Of a DNA stretch of 64,000 nucleotides, positions 1-9,216 are shown piece by piece. The position numbers were made by a program, and so were the translations under genes. Position 1 is the stretch's first letter. Each line of letters starts with the position of its first letter. The stretch comes from Fibrobacter sp. (GTDB lineage: Bacteria > Fibrobacterota > Fibrobacteria > Fibrobacterales > Fibrobacteraceae), in assembly GCA_017412605.1 (NCBI GenBank), contig JAFPWY010000008.1:1-64000 (forward strand), read 5' to 3'. Under the pieces are notes generated by a model. The model was not told where the DNA came from. It did not search any database and was given only the letters and a program-made list of their open reading frames with translations.

Positions 1-130
1 ATGAGGTCGGCACTCCGTGCCTTTGAGGTATGAGCTCGCTCGCGATGCTCGCTCTGAGGTATGAGGCTGGCCTTACGGCCTTTGGGGATGTCATCCCCGG
101 CTTAACCGGGGATCTCCTTTCAAAAATTAA
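1..130. repeat. Dispersed repeat words and a small palindrome
   Basis: No gene is visible here. The stretch is built from variants of the word ATGAGGTATGAG, which recurs at many intergenic places in this window. It ends in a perfect 8-bp-arm palindrome (ATCCCCGG, loop CTTAA, CCGGGGAT; 93-113) bounded by GTCAT on the left and ATCTCC on the right. Those bounding words are shared with the palindromes at 6366, 20406 and 43087, so I place it in the same family. Confidence 0.6.
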
Positions 131-132
131 AG

Positions 133-168
133 ACGAGAGTCGAGAGAAATCTTGACTCTCGTTTTTTT
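133..168 (+). terminator. Intrinsic terminator
   Basis: A perfect 9-bp stem (ACGAGAGTC pairing with GACTCTCGT) with a 12-nt loop is followed directly by a run of seven T. It would end transcription coming from left of the window. The arm uses the same gacgagag word found in the dispersed repeats elsewhere. Confidence 0.7.
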
Positions 169-267
169 ATACGGCGCTTTATGAAACACACTTGTATCAT
201 ATTTAATTTTTGATGAAAAATTTTATAAAAAAATGCCGTTTTTATCGCAAATTCAGTAATTTTGTTT

Positions 268-275
268 TATTTTTC
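268..275 (+). promoter_or_regulatory. Candidate -7 box, TATTTTTC
   Basis: The box matches TAnnTTTC and ends 5 nt before the ATG of the TIGR02147 gene. There is no Shine-Dalgarno sequence between box and ATG. The same spacing is seen before the genes starting at 20276 and 42523, so a leaderless transcript is inferred. Confidence 0.4.
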
Positions 276-280
276 TTGAC

Positions 281-1120
281 ATGAAACCCATAATTGAATA
301 TCAAGATTACCGCCAATACATGCAGGACTTCTATCAAGAACGCAAGAGAAGTTCCTACTTCACGTGGCGTAAATTCGCAAGCCTTGCCGGTTTTGCTTCG
401 CCGGCGTACCTGAAGCTGGTCTGCGACGGCAAAACCAGCCTGAGCAAGCCAGGTATCGCGAAGGCTGCCCGCGCCATGAACCTCGAAGGCTTCGACTATA
501 CCTATTTCGCCCTGCTCGTAAAATTCGGCAACGCCAAGAACGACAGCGAAAAGGAAACGGCCCTCAAGGAGCTCGAACGCGAAGCCCACATGAACAAGAT
601 CCGCATTGTCGACGCAGACGCGTACCGCTACTACGAGGACCCGACCTGCCCTATCGTCCGTGAACTGGCGCCCATCATGCCGAGAGCAACCCTTGGCGAG
701 ATGGCTTCCAAGATTCGCAACGAGACAACGGCGGCGCAAGTCCGCGACATCTTGCAGTTCCTTCTCAAGGCCGACCTGCTCAGAAAGAACACCGACGGGA
801 CATACGAGCAAACGCAAAAGGCGGTCAAGGGGTCCAAGGAAACCATCCCCCTCGTCATCCGCACGATGAACAAGAAAATGTCTGAATTGGCAGTGCAGTC
901 CATTGCCAAAGATTCTGCAGAAGAGCGCAACTTTTCGGGAGTCACCATGGGAATCGACAAGCCCACGTATGACCGCATCACCCAGGAAATTGACGCTTTC
1001 CGCAAAAGGATTATCGGCATCGCCAACGAATGCCAAAAGATAGACCAGGTCTATCAAGTGAACTTGCAAATTTTCCCTTTAACGGACAAGGTAAACACCA
1101 CTGAATCAAGGAAAGGCTAA
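281..1120 (+). CDS. TIGR02147 family protein (DUF4423), putative regulator
   Basis: This belongs to the Fibrobacter-typical TIGR02147/DUF4423 family, whose role is not established. Residues about 28-70 (FTWRKFASLAGFASPAYLK, then a GKTSLSK turn and a second helix) look like an XRE-type helix-turn-helix, and the rest is helical with a winged-helix-like C-terminal half. There is no signal peptide or membrane segment, so it should be cytoplasmic. The stop lies only 5 nt before a FISUMP lipoprotein gene, indicating a two-gene operon. A second TIGR02147 gene in this window is likewise fused in an operon to a secreted lipoprotein. A DNA-binding regulator of the downstream gene is my inference. The start is an ATG right after a promoter-like box, with no ribosome site. 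Confidence 0.8.
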   Translation: MKPIIEYQDYRQYMQDFYQERKRSSYFTWRKFASLAGFASPAYLKLVCDGKTSLSKPGIAKAARAMNLEGFDYTYFALLVKFGNAKNDSEKETALKELEREAHMNKIRIVDADAYRYYEDPTCPIVRELAPIMPRATLGEMASKIRNETTAAQVRDILQFLLKADLLRKNTDGTYEQTQKAVKGSKETIPLVIRTMNKKMSELAVQSIAKDSAEERNFSGVTMGIDKPTYDRITQEIDAFRKRIIGIANECQKIDQVYQVNLQIFPLTDKVNTTESRKG

Positions 1121-1125
1121 CGAAT

Positions 1126-2409
1126 ATGAACAAGACAAAATACCTCATCGCTTTATCTGTAGCACTATTCTGGGCCTGCTCCGATTCGCCTAACGAAGCG
1201 GGAACTACAGAAATTGACAATACCGTGGCGCAGAGCGACAGTTCTTCGAGTATCGCGCCCGACACCGGCAATTCATCCAGTTCCGTCGGCGGCAAGCAAC
1301 CGTCGTCAAGCGAGCCGCAATCCAGCTCAAGTATCAAAGAGAAGCCCTCAAAGGCGTTTGCCGCAGACACCAAGAACGGCATCAAGCTCGGCTCTTGCAT
1401 CTCTACATTGGCAAGACGAACCTTCTTGGCAGCAGACATCGACGCGGCATCGGAAGAATTGCCCGAAGCGTACATCCTTAACGACGGTGAAGGGCATTAT
1501 CAGGTGATGCTCTTGAACGTAAACGACTACTGTGCATTCGATGCGGACCTTTCGACAAAACGTTCCGGCGACACCTTGGATATCGAATATGGCGACCTCA
1601 AACATGTAACGAAATGCATGTGCAATAGCGATCACTGGTTCGACATCGAAGCAAAGAACAACGACATCGAATTCGTCCGGTTCAGCGGAAAGACTTACGA
1701 AGTCAGCAACAAGCCGGATCCAGAACCGTCAAAAGCAACACAGAACGATTCCTCCTCGACGCAAATCGATACCACATCAACGCAAAACGATACCACATCG
1801 ATGCAAACCGATTCCACTTCGGCACAGGACAGTTCCTCATTTACGGACACACGAGACGGCAAGACGTACAGGACTGTAAAACTCGGCGAACGCATCTGGA
1901 TGGCCGAGAACCTCAACTACGAAATAAAAGACAGCCTAGTGAGTAATTGCGACGAAAACGGGGGCTGCGACATGGGATTCCCAACCAACCGGCCGCAAAG
2001 CTGGTGCAACGGCAACAAGCCGGAAAACTGCGACAAGTATGGCCGCCTGTACAACCTCGAAGCCGCAAAAGTGGCATGTCCTCCCAGATGGAGCCTGCCC
2101 ACAGTCGAAGAATGGCCCGAAAGAGGAAACGGCGGATACCCCGCATTCGTTGACTACGCCGTCGTTGGCTGGGGTGGCGGAAAAGACACATACGGCTTTT
2201 CTATCCTGTCCGCAGGGAATTACTCTGCAGCATCCCAGTATTTCCATGAGCCAGGCGGCACCACCACCTTTTTCTGGACATCGACGATAGACACGCGAAA
2301 CAACGATTGCGCGACAATGGTTCATTTCGGCAACGGTTCCGAAGGAATGGTCAGCGTCTGCGCGAACGACGAGAGCGACGGACTATCCGTCCGCTGCGTG
2401 AAGGATTAG
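1126..2409 (+). CDS. FISUMP domain lipoprotein
   Basis: The N-terminus is a lipoprotein signal (basic MNKTK, hydrophobic core, lipobox FWAC with Cys18). A Ser-rich linker follows (residues about 35-70), then a unique domain (75-195) with paired cysteines, then a second linker of imperfect TQNDTTS repeats (200-235). The C-terminal part from residue about 238 is a Fibrobacter major paralogous (FISUMP, TIGR02145) domain: it opens with DTRDGKTYRTVKLGERIWM, continues through AENLNY and GRLYNLEAA, and ends in SVRCVKD. The family is surface-exposed and of unknown function. It follows the TIGR02147 gene by 5 nt and is probably co-transcribed. It ends 14 nt from the convergent ABC transporter operon. 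Confidence 0.88.
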   Translation: MNKTKYLIALSVALFWACSDSPNEAGTTEIDNTVAQSDSSSSIAPDTGNSSSSVGGKQPSSSEPQSSSSIKEKPSKAFAADTKNGIKLGSCISTLARRTFLAADIDAASEELPEAYILNDGEGHYQVMLLNVNDYCAFDADLSTKRSGDTLDIEYGDLKHVTKCMCNSDHWFDIEAKNNDIEFVRFSGKTYEVSNKPDPEPSKATQNDSSSTQIDTTSTQNDTTSMQTDSTSAQDSSSFTDTRDGKTYRTVKLGERIWMAENLNYEIKDSLVSNCDENGGCDMGFPTNRPQSWCNGNKPENCDKYGRLYNLEAAKVACPPRWSLPTVEEWPERGNGGYPAFVDYAVVGWGGGKDTYGFSILSAGNYSAASQYFHEPGGTTTFFWTSTIDTRNNDCATMVHFGNGSEGMVSVCANDESDGLSVRCVKD

Positions 2410-2423
2410 GATTTATACACCAT

Positions 2424-3218
2424 TTAGGCGTTCGCGAATCGACTTAGGAAGCTAGCAAGGCGCTCGTTGTCCGATTCGCGGAACACGTGGTCGGGAGTTC
2501 CCTGTTCCACGATGACGCCGCCGTCCATGAAGATGACCTTGTCGGCCACATCGCGGGCAAAGGACATCTCGTGGGTCACGATAACCATGGTCATCTTGTC
2601 TTCGGCAAGTTTCTTGATAATCTTGAGCACTTCGCCGGTCAGTTCCGGGTCGAGCGCACTCGTCGGCTCGTCAAAGAAAAGAATCTTCGGGTTCATCGCG
2701 AGCGCGCGGGCAATGGACACGCGCTGCTGCTGGCCGCCGCTAAGTTCGCAGGGGTAAGCCTTTTCCTTGCCCTCGAGGCCCATGCGCTTGAGCAAAGCAC
2801 GGCCAACGTCCCTCGCCTTCTCGCGGGCATCTCCAAGTACGCGCACCGGAGCGAGGCAGATATTCTGGAGCACCGTCAGATGCGGGAACAGGTTGAAGTT
2901 CTGGAACACGAGCCCCGTAGAAAGGCGAATTTCACGCAACGTTTTCGCCGGAGCGTACTTGACCGCCGGACCTTTCGCCGAAGCGTTAGGCACCACCATG
3001 TCCTTGCCGTCGACCTGCACCAGGCCGCCGTCAACCGTTTCAAGCTGGGTAAGGCAACGCAGGAGCGTACTCTTGCCAGAGCCACTGGGCCCGATAATCG
3101 AGAGCACCTCGCCCGCCTTCAGGTCAAAAGAAATATCCTTGAGCACATGCAAGTCGCCAAAGGACTTCTTGACGTGTTCTACCTTGAGGATCGGCGCAGA
3201 TTCATTCACATTTTCCAT
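2424..3218 (-). CDS. Polar amino-acid ABC transporter ATP-binding protein
   Basis: This is the ATPase of a polar amino-acid uptake system of the GlnQ/HisP type. Walker A is GPSGSGKS at residues 43-50, the Q-loop is VFQNFNLFPHLTV, the signature is LSGGQQQR and Walker B is ILFFDEPTSALDPE. A short extra segment (PNASAKGPAVKYAPAKT) sits between Walker A and the Q-loop. I chose the ATG with GAGG 7 nt upstream. An alternative GTG four codons earlier overlaps the permease stop (GTGA) and would give 268 residues. It is the last gene of a binding protein-permease-ATPase operon. The substrate cannot be read from sequence; glutamine, glutamate or another polar amino acid are candidates. Confidence 0.92.
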   Translation of the reverse strand: MENVNESAPILKVEHVKKSFGDLHVLKDISFDLKAGEVLSIIGPSGSGKSTLLRCLTQLETVDGGLVQVDGKDMVVPNASAKGPAVKYAPAKTLREIRLSTGLVFQNFNLFPHLTVLQNICLAPVRVLGDAREKARDVGRALLKRMGLEGKEKAYPCELSGGQQQRVSIARALAMNPKILFFDEPTSALDPELTGEVLKIIKKLAEDKMTMVIVTHEMSFARDVADKVIFMDGGVIVEQGTPDHVFRESDNERLASFLSRFANA

Positions 3219-3226
3219 TCCACGCC

Positions 3227-3886
3227 TCACTTATAGTAATTGAGCTTGCGTTCCACGTAGGCGAAAAGCACGCTCAGCAAAAGGTTCGCCACATAGTAGA
3301 ATACGCCCGCCACGAACAACGGGTAAATGCTCGCGTAGGCAGCCTGCTGTTTCTTGGCCAGCGCAAAAAGTTCCGTCACCGCAATCACCTGCGCAAGCGA
3401 GGTATCCTTCACCAGCGTAATGACTTCGTTCGCGCTCGCGGGTACCACGCGCTTTACCACCTGCGGGAGGATTATGCGGAAGAACGTCTGCGTGCGGGTC
3501 ATGCCCAGCATGTAGGCCGCCTCGTACTGCCCCTTGGGTATGGACTGGATACCCCCGCGGAAAATCTCGGCAAAGTACGCCGCATAGTTTATCGAGAATG
3601 CCACAATTACCGCCGGGAAGCGGTCAAACGAAAAATCCACGCCCGCATATTCGCTCAGGTAGTAGGAGCCGAAATAAATTGCCACAATCTGGAGCAGCAA
3701 GGGGGTGCCGCGCATCACCGAGATGTAGAACGACACCGGGTAACGCACCACGCGCCACTTGCTCATCTTGAGGACCGCAATGAGCAGGCCCAGCGGAATC
3801 GAGAACAGGAGCGTGAGCCCGAAGATGGCGAGCGTCGTGCAGAAGCCGCCCCAGAGAATGGGCAAAAGCGTTGACAATTCCGACAT
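3227..3886 (-). CDS. Polar amino-acid ABC transporter permease
   Basis: This is an inner-membrane permease of the HisM/GlnP family (219 residues, typical length) with about five hydrophobic segments starting at residue 10 (LPILWGGFCTTLAIFGLTL). The EAA-type contact loop for the ATPase is visible as EAAYMLGMTRTQTFFRIILPQ. Only one permease gene is present, so it presumably works as a homodimer. GAGG lies 6 nt before the ATG. It sits between the binding-protein and ATPase genes and its TGA overlaps the alternative GTG start of the ATPase. Confidence 0.92.
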   Translation of the reverse strand: MSELSTLLPILWGGFCTTLAIFGLTLLFSIPLGLLIAVLKMSKWRVVRYPVSFYISVMRGTPLLLQIVAIYFGSYYLSEYAGVDFSFDRFPAVIVAFSINYAAYFAEIFRGGIQSIPKGQYEAAYMLGMTRTQTFFRIILPQVVKRVVPASANEVITLVKDTSLAQVIAVTELFALAKKQQAAYASIYPLFVAGVFYYVANLLLSVLFAYVERKLNYYK

Positions 3887-3953
3887 GAATAACCTCAGAG
3901 GCGCACTGCGCCGAGCTCATACCTCAAAGCTCCCGCAGGGAACGACCTCACAC

Positions 3954-4745
3954 CTATTTTCCGAACCACTTGGCAGAGATTTCGTCGAACTTGCCGTCGG
4001 CCTTCATGGCAGCCAGGGTAGAGTTCACGGCATCACGCAGGGCCTGGTCCTTCTTGCGGAAACCCACAGCGTAGACTTCGTCGGAGAGGCCTTCCTCGAG
4101 CACCGTGTAGTCCTTCGCGTTCGTCACAATCCAGTACTTGGCCACGATTTCGTCCAGGAACACGGCGTCGACACCGCCCTTGTCCAAATCCATGAGCGCC
4201 GTCTGGTTGTCGTCAAACGGGACGATTTCCTTGGCGGCCTTGCCCGCTTCGGAGGCATCGAGCAGCTTCTGGGCGGTAGAACCGTTCTGCACGGCAATCT
4301 TCTTGCCGGCGAGGGCCGCGAGACTTGCAAGAGCCTTGTCCTTCACCGTGAAAATCATGCGGTTCTTGAGATACGGGTCGCTCAGGTTCATGGCCTTCGC
4401 GCGGGCGCTGTCCACGCTCATGCCGTTCCAGATGCAGTCAATCTTGCCGGTGTTCAGTTCCTGTTCCTTAGCATCCCAGGAAATCGGCTGCGTCTTGAGC
4501 TTTACGCCCAGGCGAGCGCAAACTTCGGTAGCGAGGTCGATATCGAAACCCACGATGTTGTTGTCCTTGTCGCGGAAACCCATCGGCGGGAAGGAATCGT
4601 CGAGACCAAGCACAAACTCGCCCGCCGCCTTCACCTTGTTCAGGGATTCATCGGCATCCGTCTTGGATTCCGCCTTCTGGTCGTTACAGGCCGAAAGAAC
4701 CGCGGCACACGCAACCGCCGCAAACATCGCAAGAATCTTTTTCAT
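3954..4745 (-). CDS. Amino-acid ABC transporter substrate-binding lipoprotein
   Basis: This is an SBP_bac_3 family periplasmic binding protein, the first gene of the three-gene transporter operon. The start is the ATG preceded by AGAGGA at 8 nt. It gives a lipoprotein signal MKKILAMFAAVACAAVLSAC with lipobox LSAC and Cys20; an upstream in-frame start would add a hydrophilic leader that makes no sense. Family features include the ligand-binding opening LGLDDSFPPMGF, GFDIDLATEVCARLG, the WNGMSVDSARAKAM segment and the hinge GSTAQKLL. A TATATTTC box lies about 28 nt upstream. The acidic residues lining the pocket do not let me name the amino acid. Confidence 0.92.
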   Translation of the reverse strand: MKKILAMFAAVACAAVLSACNDQKAESKTDADESLNKVKAAGEFVLGLDDSFPPMGFRDKDNNIVGFDIDLATEVCARLGVKLKTQPISWDAKEQELNTGKIDCIWNGMSVDSARAKAMNLSDPYLKNRMIFTVKDKALASLAALAGKKIAVQNGSTAQKLLDASEAGKAAKEIVPFDDNQTALMDLDKGGVDAVFLDEIVAKYWIVTNAKDYTVLEEGLSDEVYAVGFRKKDQALRDAVNSTLAAMKADGKFDEISAKWFGK

Positions 4746-4773
4746 CTCGAAGTCCTCTTTTTGATCTACAAGA

Positions 4774-4781
4774 GAAATATA
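4774..4781 (-). promoter_or_regulatory. Candidate -7 box, TATATTTC
   Basis: The box sits upstream of the transporter operon on the minus strand and leaves a leader of about 28 nt containing a good ribosome site. It is one of the recurring TATATTTG/C boxes in this window. Confidence 0.4.
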
Positions 4782-4967
4782 GAAAAAGGGCCGCATTCCA
4801 ATGAATATGGATAATTACGCAACCCTCTTATTTAACGTCTGAATGATTCAAAAGCCATTTTCGGCTGTTTTATCACGATTTTAAGTGTATAAAAATGAAA
4901 AAAACTGCTGATTTTTAGTGCAGATTTATGTATATTAAAGCCAAAATCAAATGCGGAAAAATGTATT

Positions 4968-6248
4968 ATGAGACGTATTGCCCTTAAAAACCTCCTTGAC
5001 TGGAAAAATAGCAGCAGCCGTAAGCCGCTCATTTTGAACGGAGCCAGACAGGTCGGAAAAACCTGGCTTTTACGCGAATTTGCCAAAAGTCATTACACAA
5101 AAGAAGCCTATATCGTCTGCAGGAAAAACGAACTTGCAAAGCAAATTTTTTCACATGATTTCGACATAAAGCGCATCATAAGGGACTTGAGCGCCCTGAG
5201 CAAGGTGGACATCACTCCTGGCGACACCTTGATTATCCTAGACGAGGTTCAGGACATTCCCGAAGCAATAGAGTCTCTCAAATATTTCTATGAGCAGGCA
5301 CCGGAGTACCATATTGCCGTGGCGGGTTCGCTGCTGGGAATATCGCTTCACCAGGGAGTATCCTTCCCTGTCGGGAAAGTTGACGAGCTCAACATTTTCC
5401 CTATGGATTTTCGAGAGTTCCTTGACGCCCTCGGCGAAGAACAGATGCTGAATTTGCTAAAAGAGCGCGACTTTAACGCAATCACGCCGCTACACCAGAA
5501 ATTCATTGATTTACTCCGGCAGTATTACTATGTGGGTGGGATGCCCGAAGCGGTCAAACTGTATGTAGAGACCGGTGCATTGCAAGGAGTCCGCAAAATT
5601 CAGAAAAGTATCTTGCACGGGTATGAACAAGATTTTTCAAAGCATGCCCCCAAGGATCAAGTCGAAAAAATCAAGCTTGTCTGGAAAAGTGCTCCTTCGC
5701 AACTGTTCAAGGAAAACAAAAAATTCATCTATGGGGCACTCCGCAAGGGAGCTCGCGCCACGCAGTACGAGGAAGCGATAGAATGGCTGACGGATTCCGG
5801 ATTACTGTACAAAGTTCCCCGTGCTTCAAAGCCCGCCTTACCAATTAACTTATATGAAGAACTAAACGTATTCAAGCTATATGCTCTCGATGTCGGGCTT
5901 CTTGGTGCAATGGCAAATACCGATGCCTCGCAGATTTTAATAAAGTGCGACTTGATAGCAGAATATAACGGTGGACTTGCGGAACAGTTTATTCTGCAAC
6001 AAATGAAGGCCCAGCAAATCGACCCGATTTATTACCATTCAACTGACGATTCCAGGTTGGAAATTGATTTTATGATACAATCAGAAGGAGAACTTTTGCC
6101 CATCGAGGTAAAGTCGGGAGAATCCGTGCGCGCAAATTCACTATCCAAACTTTTGCAAAGCAACCCCGAACTCCATGCCATCCGCTACTCGATGCTTCCG
6201 TACAAGGAGCAAGGGCAACTGACAAATGTTCCACTCTATGCAGTGTAA
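4968..6248 (+). CDS. AAA family ATPase with DUF4143 domain
   Basis: This has the standard layout of the AAA_14-DUF4143 family at typical length (426 residues). The N-terminal ATPase carries Walker A GARQVGKT at residues 25-32 and Walker B LIILDEVQD near residue 90, followed by a sensor-like AGSLLGI and the family word FPMDFREFL. The C-terminal half is DUF4143, with YYYVGGMPEAV and a nuclease-like EIDFMIQ...LLPIEVKSG segment. Proteins of this type are common, often variable between strains, and their role is unknown; a DEXX nuclease-like fold in DUF4143 has been proposed. It is monocistronic, divergent from the ABC transporter and convergent with sdhB. Confidence 0.9.
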   Translation: MRRIALKNLLDWKNSSSRKPLILNGARQVGKTWLLREFAKSHYTKEAYIVCRKNELAKQIFSHDFDIKRIIRDLSALSKVDITPGDTLIILDEVQDIPEAIESLKYFYEQAPEYHIAVAGSLLGISLHQGVSFPVGKVDELNIFPMDFREFLDALGEEQMLNLLKERDFNAITPLHQKFIDLLRQYYYVGGMPEAVKLYVETGALQGVRKIQKSILHGYEQDFSKHAPKDQVEKIKLVWKSAPSQLFKENKKFIYGALRKGARATQYEEAIEWLTDSGLLYKVPRASKPALPINLYEELNVFKLYALDVGLLGAMANTDASQILIKCDLIAEYNGGLAEQFILQQMKAQQIDPIYYHSTDDSRLEIDFMIQSEGELLPIEVKSGESVRANSLSKLLQSNPELHAIRYSMLPYKEQGQLTNVPLYAV

Positions 6249-6322
6249 CTATTCCGACTTCGCTTTCCCAGTGAAGTTCGTGCACTAATCCAACATGGAA
6301 TATGTTTGGCAATTTTTTAGAC

Positions 6323-6353
6323 AAAAAGGGCCGCATCGCTGCGGTCCTTTTTT
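6323..6353. terminator. Bidirectional terminator
   Basis: An A-rich arm plus GGGCCGCA pairs with TGCGGTCC plus a T run (13 bp, one G-T pair, TCGC loop). Having A on one side and T on the other, it can serve both the ATPase gene and the convergent sdhB gene. Confidence 0.75.
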
Positions 6354-6365
6354 CAATGCCGGTTT

Positions 6366-6401
6366 GAGATTGCTTCACCCCTATTCAGGGTTCGCAATGA
6401 C
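6366..6401 (-). repeat. Dispersed palindromic element, copy a
   Basis: On the minus strand it reads GTCATTGCGA, a stem-loop, then GAAGCAATCTC. The inner stem is ACCCT...AGGGGT. The ends are shared with the copies at 20406, 37805, 42749 and 43087, while the inner stem differs in each. Confidence 0.75.
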
Positions 6402-6515
6402 GTTGTAACACTTCTTTCGTCTTTCGTCTGTAGCGAGCCGAAGGCGAAGCGTTCTCCTCATAGAGGATAACTCTACTATGGCGCTAAAGCGCCAAGTATC
6501 GTATATTTCGTCTAA
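6402..6515. repeat. Intergenic repeat words between copy a and sdhB
   Basis: No coding signal is seen. The stretch holds TTTCGTCTTTCGTCTGTAGC, which recurs almost exactly at 20723-20744, and a short GGCGC TAAA GCGCC hairpin. Confidence 0.45.
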
Positions 6516-7292
6516 CTAATCCTTTCCGTACACCTTTTCGGCGTAGGTGGCGGTGGCCATGAGGTATTCGCGGTTCATCTTGGCGATGTAATCCACGGTG
6601 ATACCCTTCGGGCAGGCAGCCTGGCATTCGTAAAGGTTCGTGCAGTTGCCGAAGCCTTCCTTGTCCATCTGGGCGACCATGGCGAGCACGCGCTTCTTCG
6701 CCTCGACCTTGCCCTGCGGCAAGAAGCTGAGGTGAGAGACCTTGGCTGACACGAACAACATAGCGGATGCGTTCTTACAGGCAGCCACGCAGGCACCGCA
6801 ACCAATGCAAGCGGCAGCGTCGAAGGCGCGGTCGGCATCGGCCTTGGGGACCGGAATCACGGATGCTTCAGGAGCGGCACCGGTGTTGACGGAGACGAAG
6901 CCGCCAGCCTGGATGATGCGGTCGAAAGCGGTACGGTCGACAACGCAGTCACGGATAACCGGGAATGCGGCGGCGCGCCACGGTTCGATCACGATGGTGT
7001 CGCCATCCTTGAACTTGCGCATGTGAAGCTGGCAAGTGGTGGTTGCATGGTCAGGGCCGTGCGGCATACCGTTGATGACGAGAGAGCACATGCCACAGAT
7101 ACCTTCGCGGCAGTCGTGGTCGAAGGCAAAGCCTTCCTTGCCCTGCTTCATCTGTTCTTCGTTGACAATGTCCAACATTTCGAGGAAAGACATGTCGGGA
7201 GAAACGTCGTTGATCTTTACAGTTTCGAACTGTCCCTTGGTATTGGCATCCTTCTGGCGCCAAATCTTCAAAGTCAAATTGAGTCCGCTCAT
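6516..7292 (-). CDS. sdhB: Succinate dehydrogenase/fumarate reductase iron-sulfur subunit
   Basis: This is the electron-carrying subunit (FrdB/SdhB) of the membrane complex reducing fumarate to succinate, the main fermentation end-point in Fibrobacter. Cysteines for the [2Fe-2S] cluster are in CREGICGMC (61, 66, 69) plus Cys87. The ferredoxin-type half has [11 protein letters not shown] and [15 protein letters not shown] for the [4Fe-4S] and [3Fe-4S] clusters. At 258 residues it matches the form that pairs with a b558-type single membrane subunit. Its ATG shares one base with the end of the flavoprotein gene, so the two are translationally coupled. It is the last gene before a convergent terminator. 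Confidence 0.95.
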   Translation of the reverse strand: MSGLNLTLKIWRQKDANTKGQFETVKINDVSPDMSFLEMLDIVNEEQMKQGKEGFAFDHDCREGICGMCSLVINGMPHGPDHATTTCQLHMRKFKDGDTIVIEPWRAAAFPVIRDCVVDRTAFDRIIQAGGFVSVNTGAAPEASVIPVPKADADRAFDAAACIGCGACVAACKNASAMLFVSAKVSHLSFLPQGKVEAKKRVLAMVAQMDKEGFGNCTNLYECQAACPKGITVDYIAKMNREYLMATATYAEKVYGKD

Positions 7293-9205
7293 TATTTGTA
7301 GCTCCTAGTAACAAGGTGGACGTTATCAAAGGTAAGGGGTTCCTTGGAGAGTTCCGGCTTCACGCCGTCGCCCTTGTATTCCCAGGCGCCCACGTAGCAG
7401 AAGTGTTCGTCGTCGCGCTTGGCTTCGCCTTCTTCGGTCTGGCTTTCTTCACGGAAGTGACCGCCGCAAGATTCTTCGCGGTGCAGGGCGTCGAGCGTAA
7501 GCACTTCGGCGAATTCGAGGAAGTCAGCCACACGGCCGGCGCGTTCGAGGTTCTGGTTGAAGGAACCTTCGGAACCGAGCACGTTGACGTTCTGCCAGAA
7601 TTCTTCGCGGAGAGCCGGGATCTTCTCGAGAGCAGTTTCCAAGCCCTTCTTGTTACGGGCCATGCCCACGTATTCCCACATGATGTTACCGAGTTCACGA
7701 TGGATATCGTTGACCGTACGGTGACCCTTGATGGAGAGGAGCTTGTGGATGCGTTCTTCGGTCTGCTTCTTGCAGTCTTCGAACGCGGCATCGGATTCGG
7801 AAACCTTTTCGAGCTTGGTGCCGGCAAAGTAACCGCCGATGGTGAACGGAATGACGAAGTAACCGTCGGAGAGACCCTGCATCAAAGCAGAAGCGCCGAG
7901 GCGGTTTGCACCGTGGTCGGAGAAGTTGGCTTCACCGAGAACGAAGCAGCCCGGAATCGTGGACATCAGATCGTAGTCCACCCAGAGGCCGCCCATGGTA
8001 TAGTGGATGGCCGGGAAGATACGCATCGGGACCTTGTACGGGTCTTCGTCGGTAATCTTTTCGTACATCTGGAAGAGGTTGCCGTACTTGGCAGACACAC
8101 CGGCAACGCCCATGCGCTGGATAGCGTCGGCGAAGTCGAGGTACACGGCCTGCTTGGTGTTACCCACGCCGAGACCGGCGTCGCAGACCTGCTTGGCATT
8201 ACGGGATGCCACGTCACGCGGGACGAGGTTACCGAAGCTCGGGTACTTCTCTTCGAGGTAGTAGTAACGTTCAGATTCAGGAATCTGGTCCGGGCTGCGA
8301 GTGTCGCCAGCCTTGCGCGGAACCCAGATACGACCGTCGTTACGGAGAGATTCGCTCATCAAGGTGAGCTTGGACTGCAGGTCGCCGTGGCGAGGAATGC
8401 AAGTCGGGTGAATCTGCGTGTAGCAGGGGTTAGCGAACAGGGCGCCGCGCTTGTAGGCACGGAAAGCAGCCGTGACGTTAGAACCCTGGGCGTTGGTAGA
8501 AAGGTAGTAGACGTTACCGTAACCACCGGTGCAGAGACACACAGCGTCACCCACGTGGCTTTCGAGTTCGCCAGTGATGAGGTTACGGACGATGATACCG
8601 CGAGCCTTGCCGTCGATCACGACGAGGTCCATCATTTCGCGGCGGGGGAACATCTTGACCTTACCGGCAGCGACCTGGCGCATGAGGGCCTGGTAGGCAC
8701 CGAGCAAGAGCTGCTGACCCGTCTGACCGCGGGCGTAGAACGTACGGGAAACCTGCGTACCACCGAAGGAACGGTTGTCGAGGAGGCCACCGTATTCACG
8801 ACCGAACGGAACGCCCTGGGCGACGCACTGGTCGATGATGAGGTTGGAGTTTTCGGCCAAGCGGTGCACGTTTGCTTCGCGAGCGCGGAAGTCACCGCCC
8901 TTCACGGTATCGTAGAACAGACGGTAAACGGAGTCGCCGTCGTTCTTGTAGTTCTTGGCAGCGTTGATACCACCCTGGGCAGCAATGGAGTGTGCGCGGC
9001 GGGGGCTATCCTGGATGCAGAAAGACTTGACATTGTAACCAAGTTCGGCAAGGGATGCAGCGGCAGAAGCACCGGCAAGGCCAGTACCCACCACAATCAC
9101 GGTGAACTTACGCTTGTTGGCGGGGTTCACGAGCTTGAGTTCGAACTTATGCTTGGTCCACTTTTCTTCGATGGAACCACCGGGGATTTTAGAATCAAGA
9201 ATCAT
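7292..9205 (-). CDS. sdhA: Succinate dehydrogenase/fumarate reductase flavoprotein subunit
   Basis: This is the FAD-carrying catalytic subunit (FrdA/SdhA). The dinucleotide fold begins at residue 36 ([19 protein letters not shown]). The covalent-flavin histidine is His72 in [15 protein letters not shown]. The capping and active-site regions include [10 protein letters not shown] and [18 protein letters not shown]. The length, 637 residues, is typical of the b558-linked branch. Direction of catalysis cannot be read from sequence; fumarate reduction fits a succinate producer. It lies 11 nt after sdhC, with a ribosome site AAGGAG before its ATG. Confidence 0.96.
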   Translation of the reverse strand: MILDSKIPGGSIEEKWTKHKFELKLVNPANKRKFTVIVVGTGLAGASAAASLAELGYNVKSFCIQDSPRRAHSIAAQGGINAAKNYKNDGDSVYRLFYDTVKGGDFRAREANVHRLAENSNLIIDQCVAQGVPFGREYGGLLDNRSFGGTQVSRTFYARGQTGQQLLLGAYQALMRQVAAGKVKMFPRREMMDLVVIDGKARGIIVRNLITGELESHVGDAVCLCTGGYGNVYYLSTNAQGSNVTAAFRAYKRGALFANPCYTQIHPTCIPRHGDLQSKLTLMSESLRNDGRIWVPRKAGDTRSPDQIPESERYYYLEEKYPSFGNLVPRDVASRNAKQVCDAGLGVGNTKQAVYLDFADAIQRMGVAGVSAKYGNLFQMYEKITDEDPYKVPMRIFPAIHYTMGGLWVDYDLMSTIPGCFVLGEANFSDHGANRLGASALMQGLSDGYFVIPFTIGGYFAGTKLEKVSESDAAFEDCKKQTEERIHKLLSIKGHRTVNDIHRELGNIMWEYVGMARNKKGLETALEKIPALREEFWQNVNVLGSEGSFNQNLERAGRVADFLEFAEVLTLDALHREESCGGHFREESQTEEGEAKRDDEHFCYVGAWEYKGDGVKPELSKEPLTFDNVHLVTRSYK

Positions 9206-9216
9206 TAGCGGGCTCC

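Noticed and set aside
3890-3953. A small gene between the binding-protein and permease genes
   Set aside because: The gap is only 67 nt and consists of intergenic repeat words plus the permease ribosome site.
4746-4967. A riboswitch or attenuator ahead of the amino-acid transporter
   Set aside because: No conserved fold or leader peptide could be recognised; only a promoter-like box and AT-rich DNA are seen.
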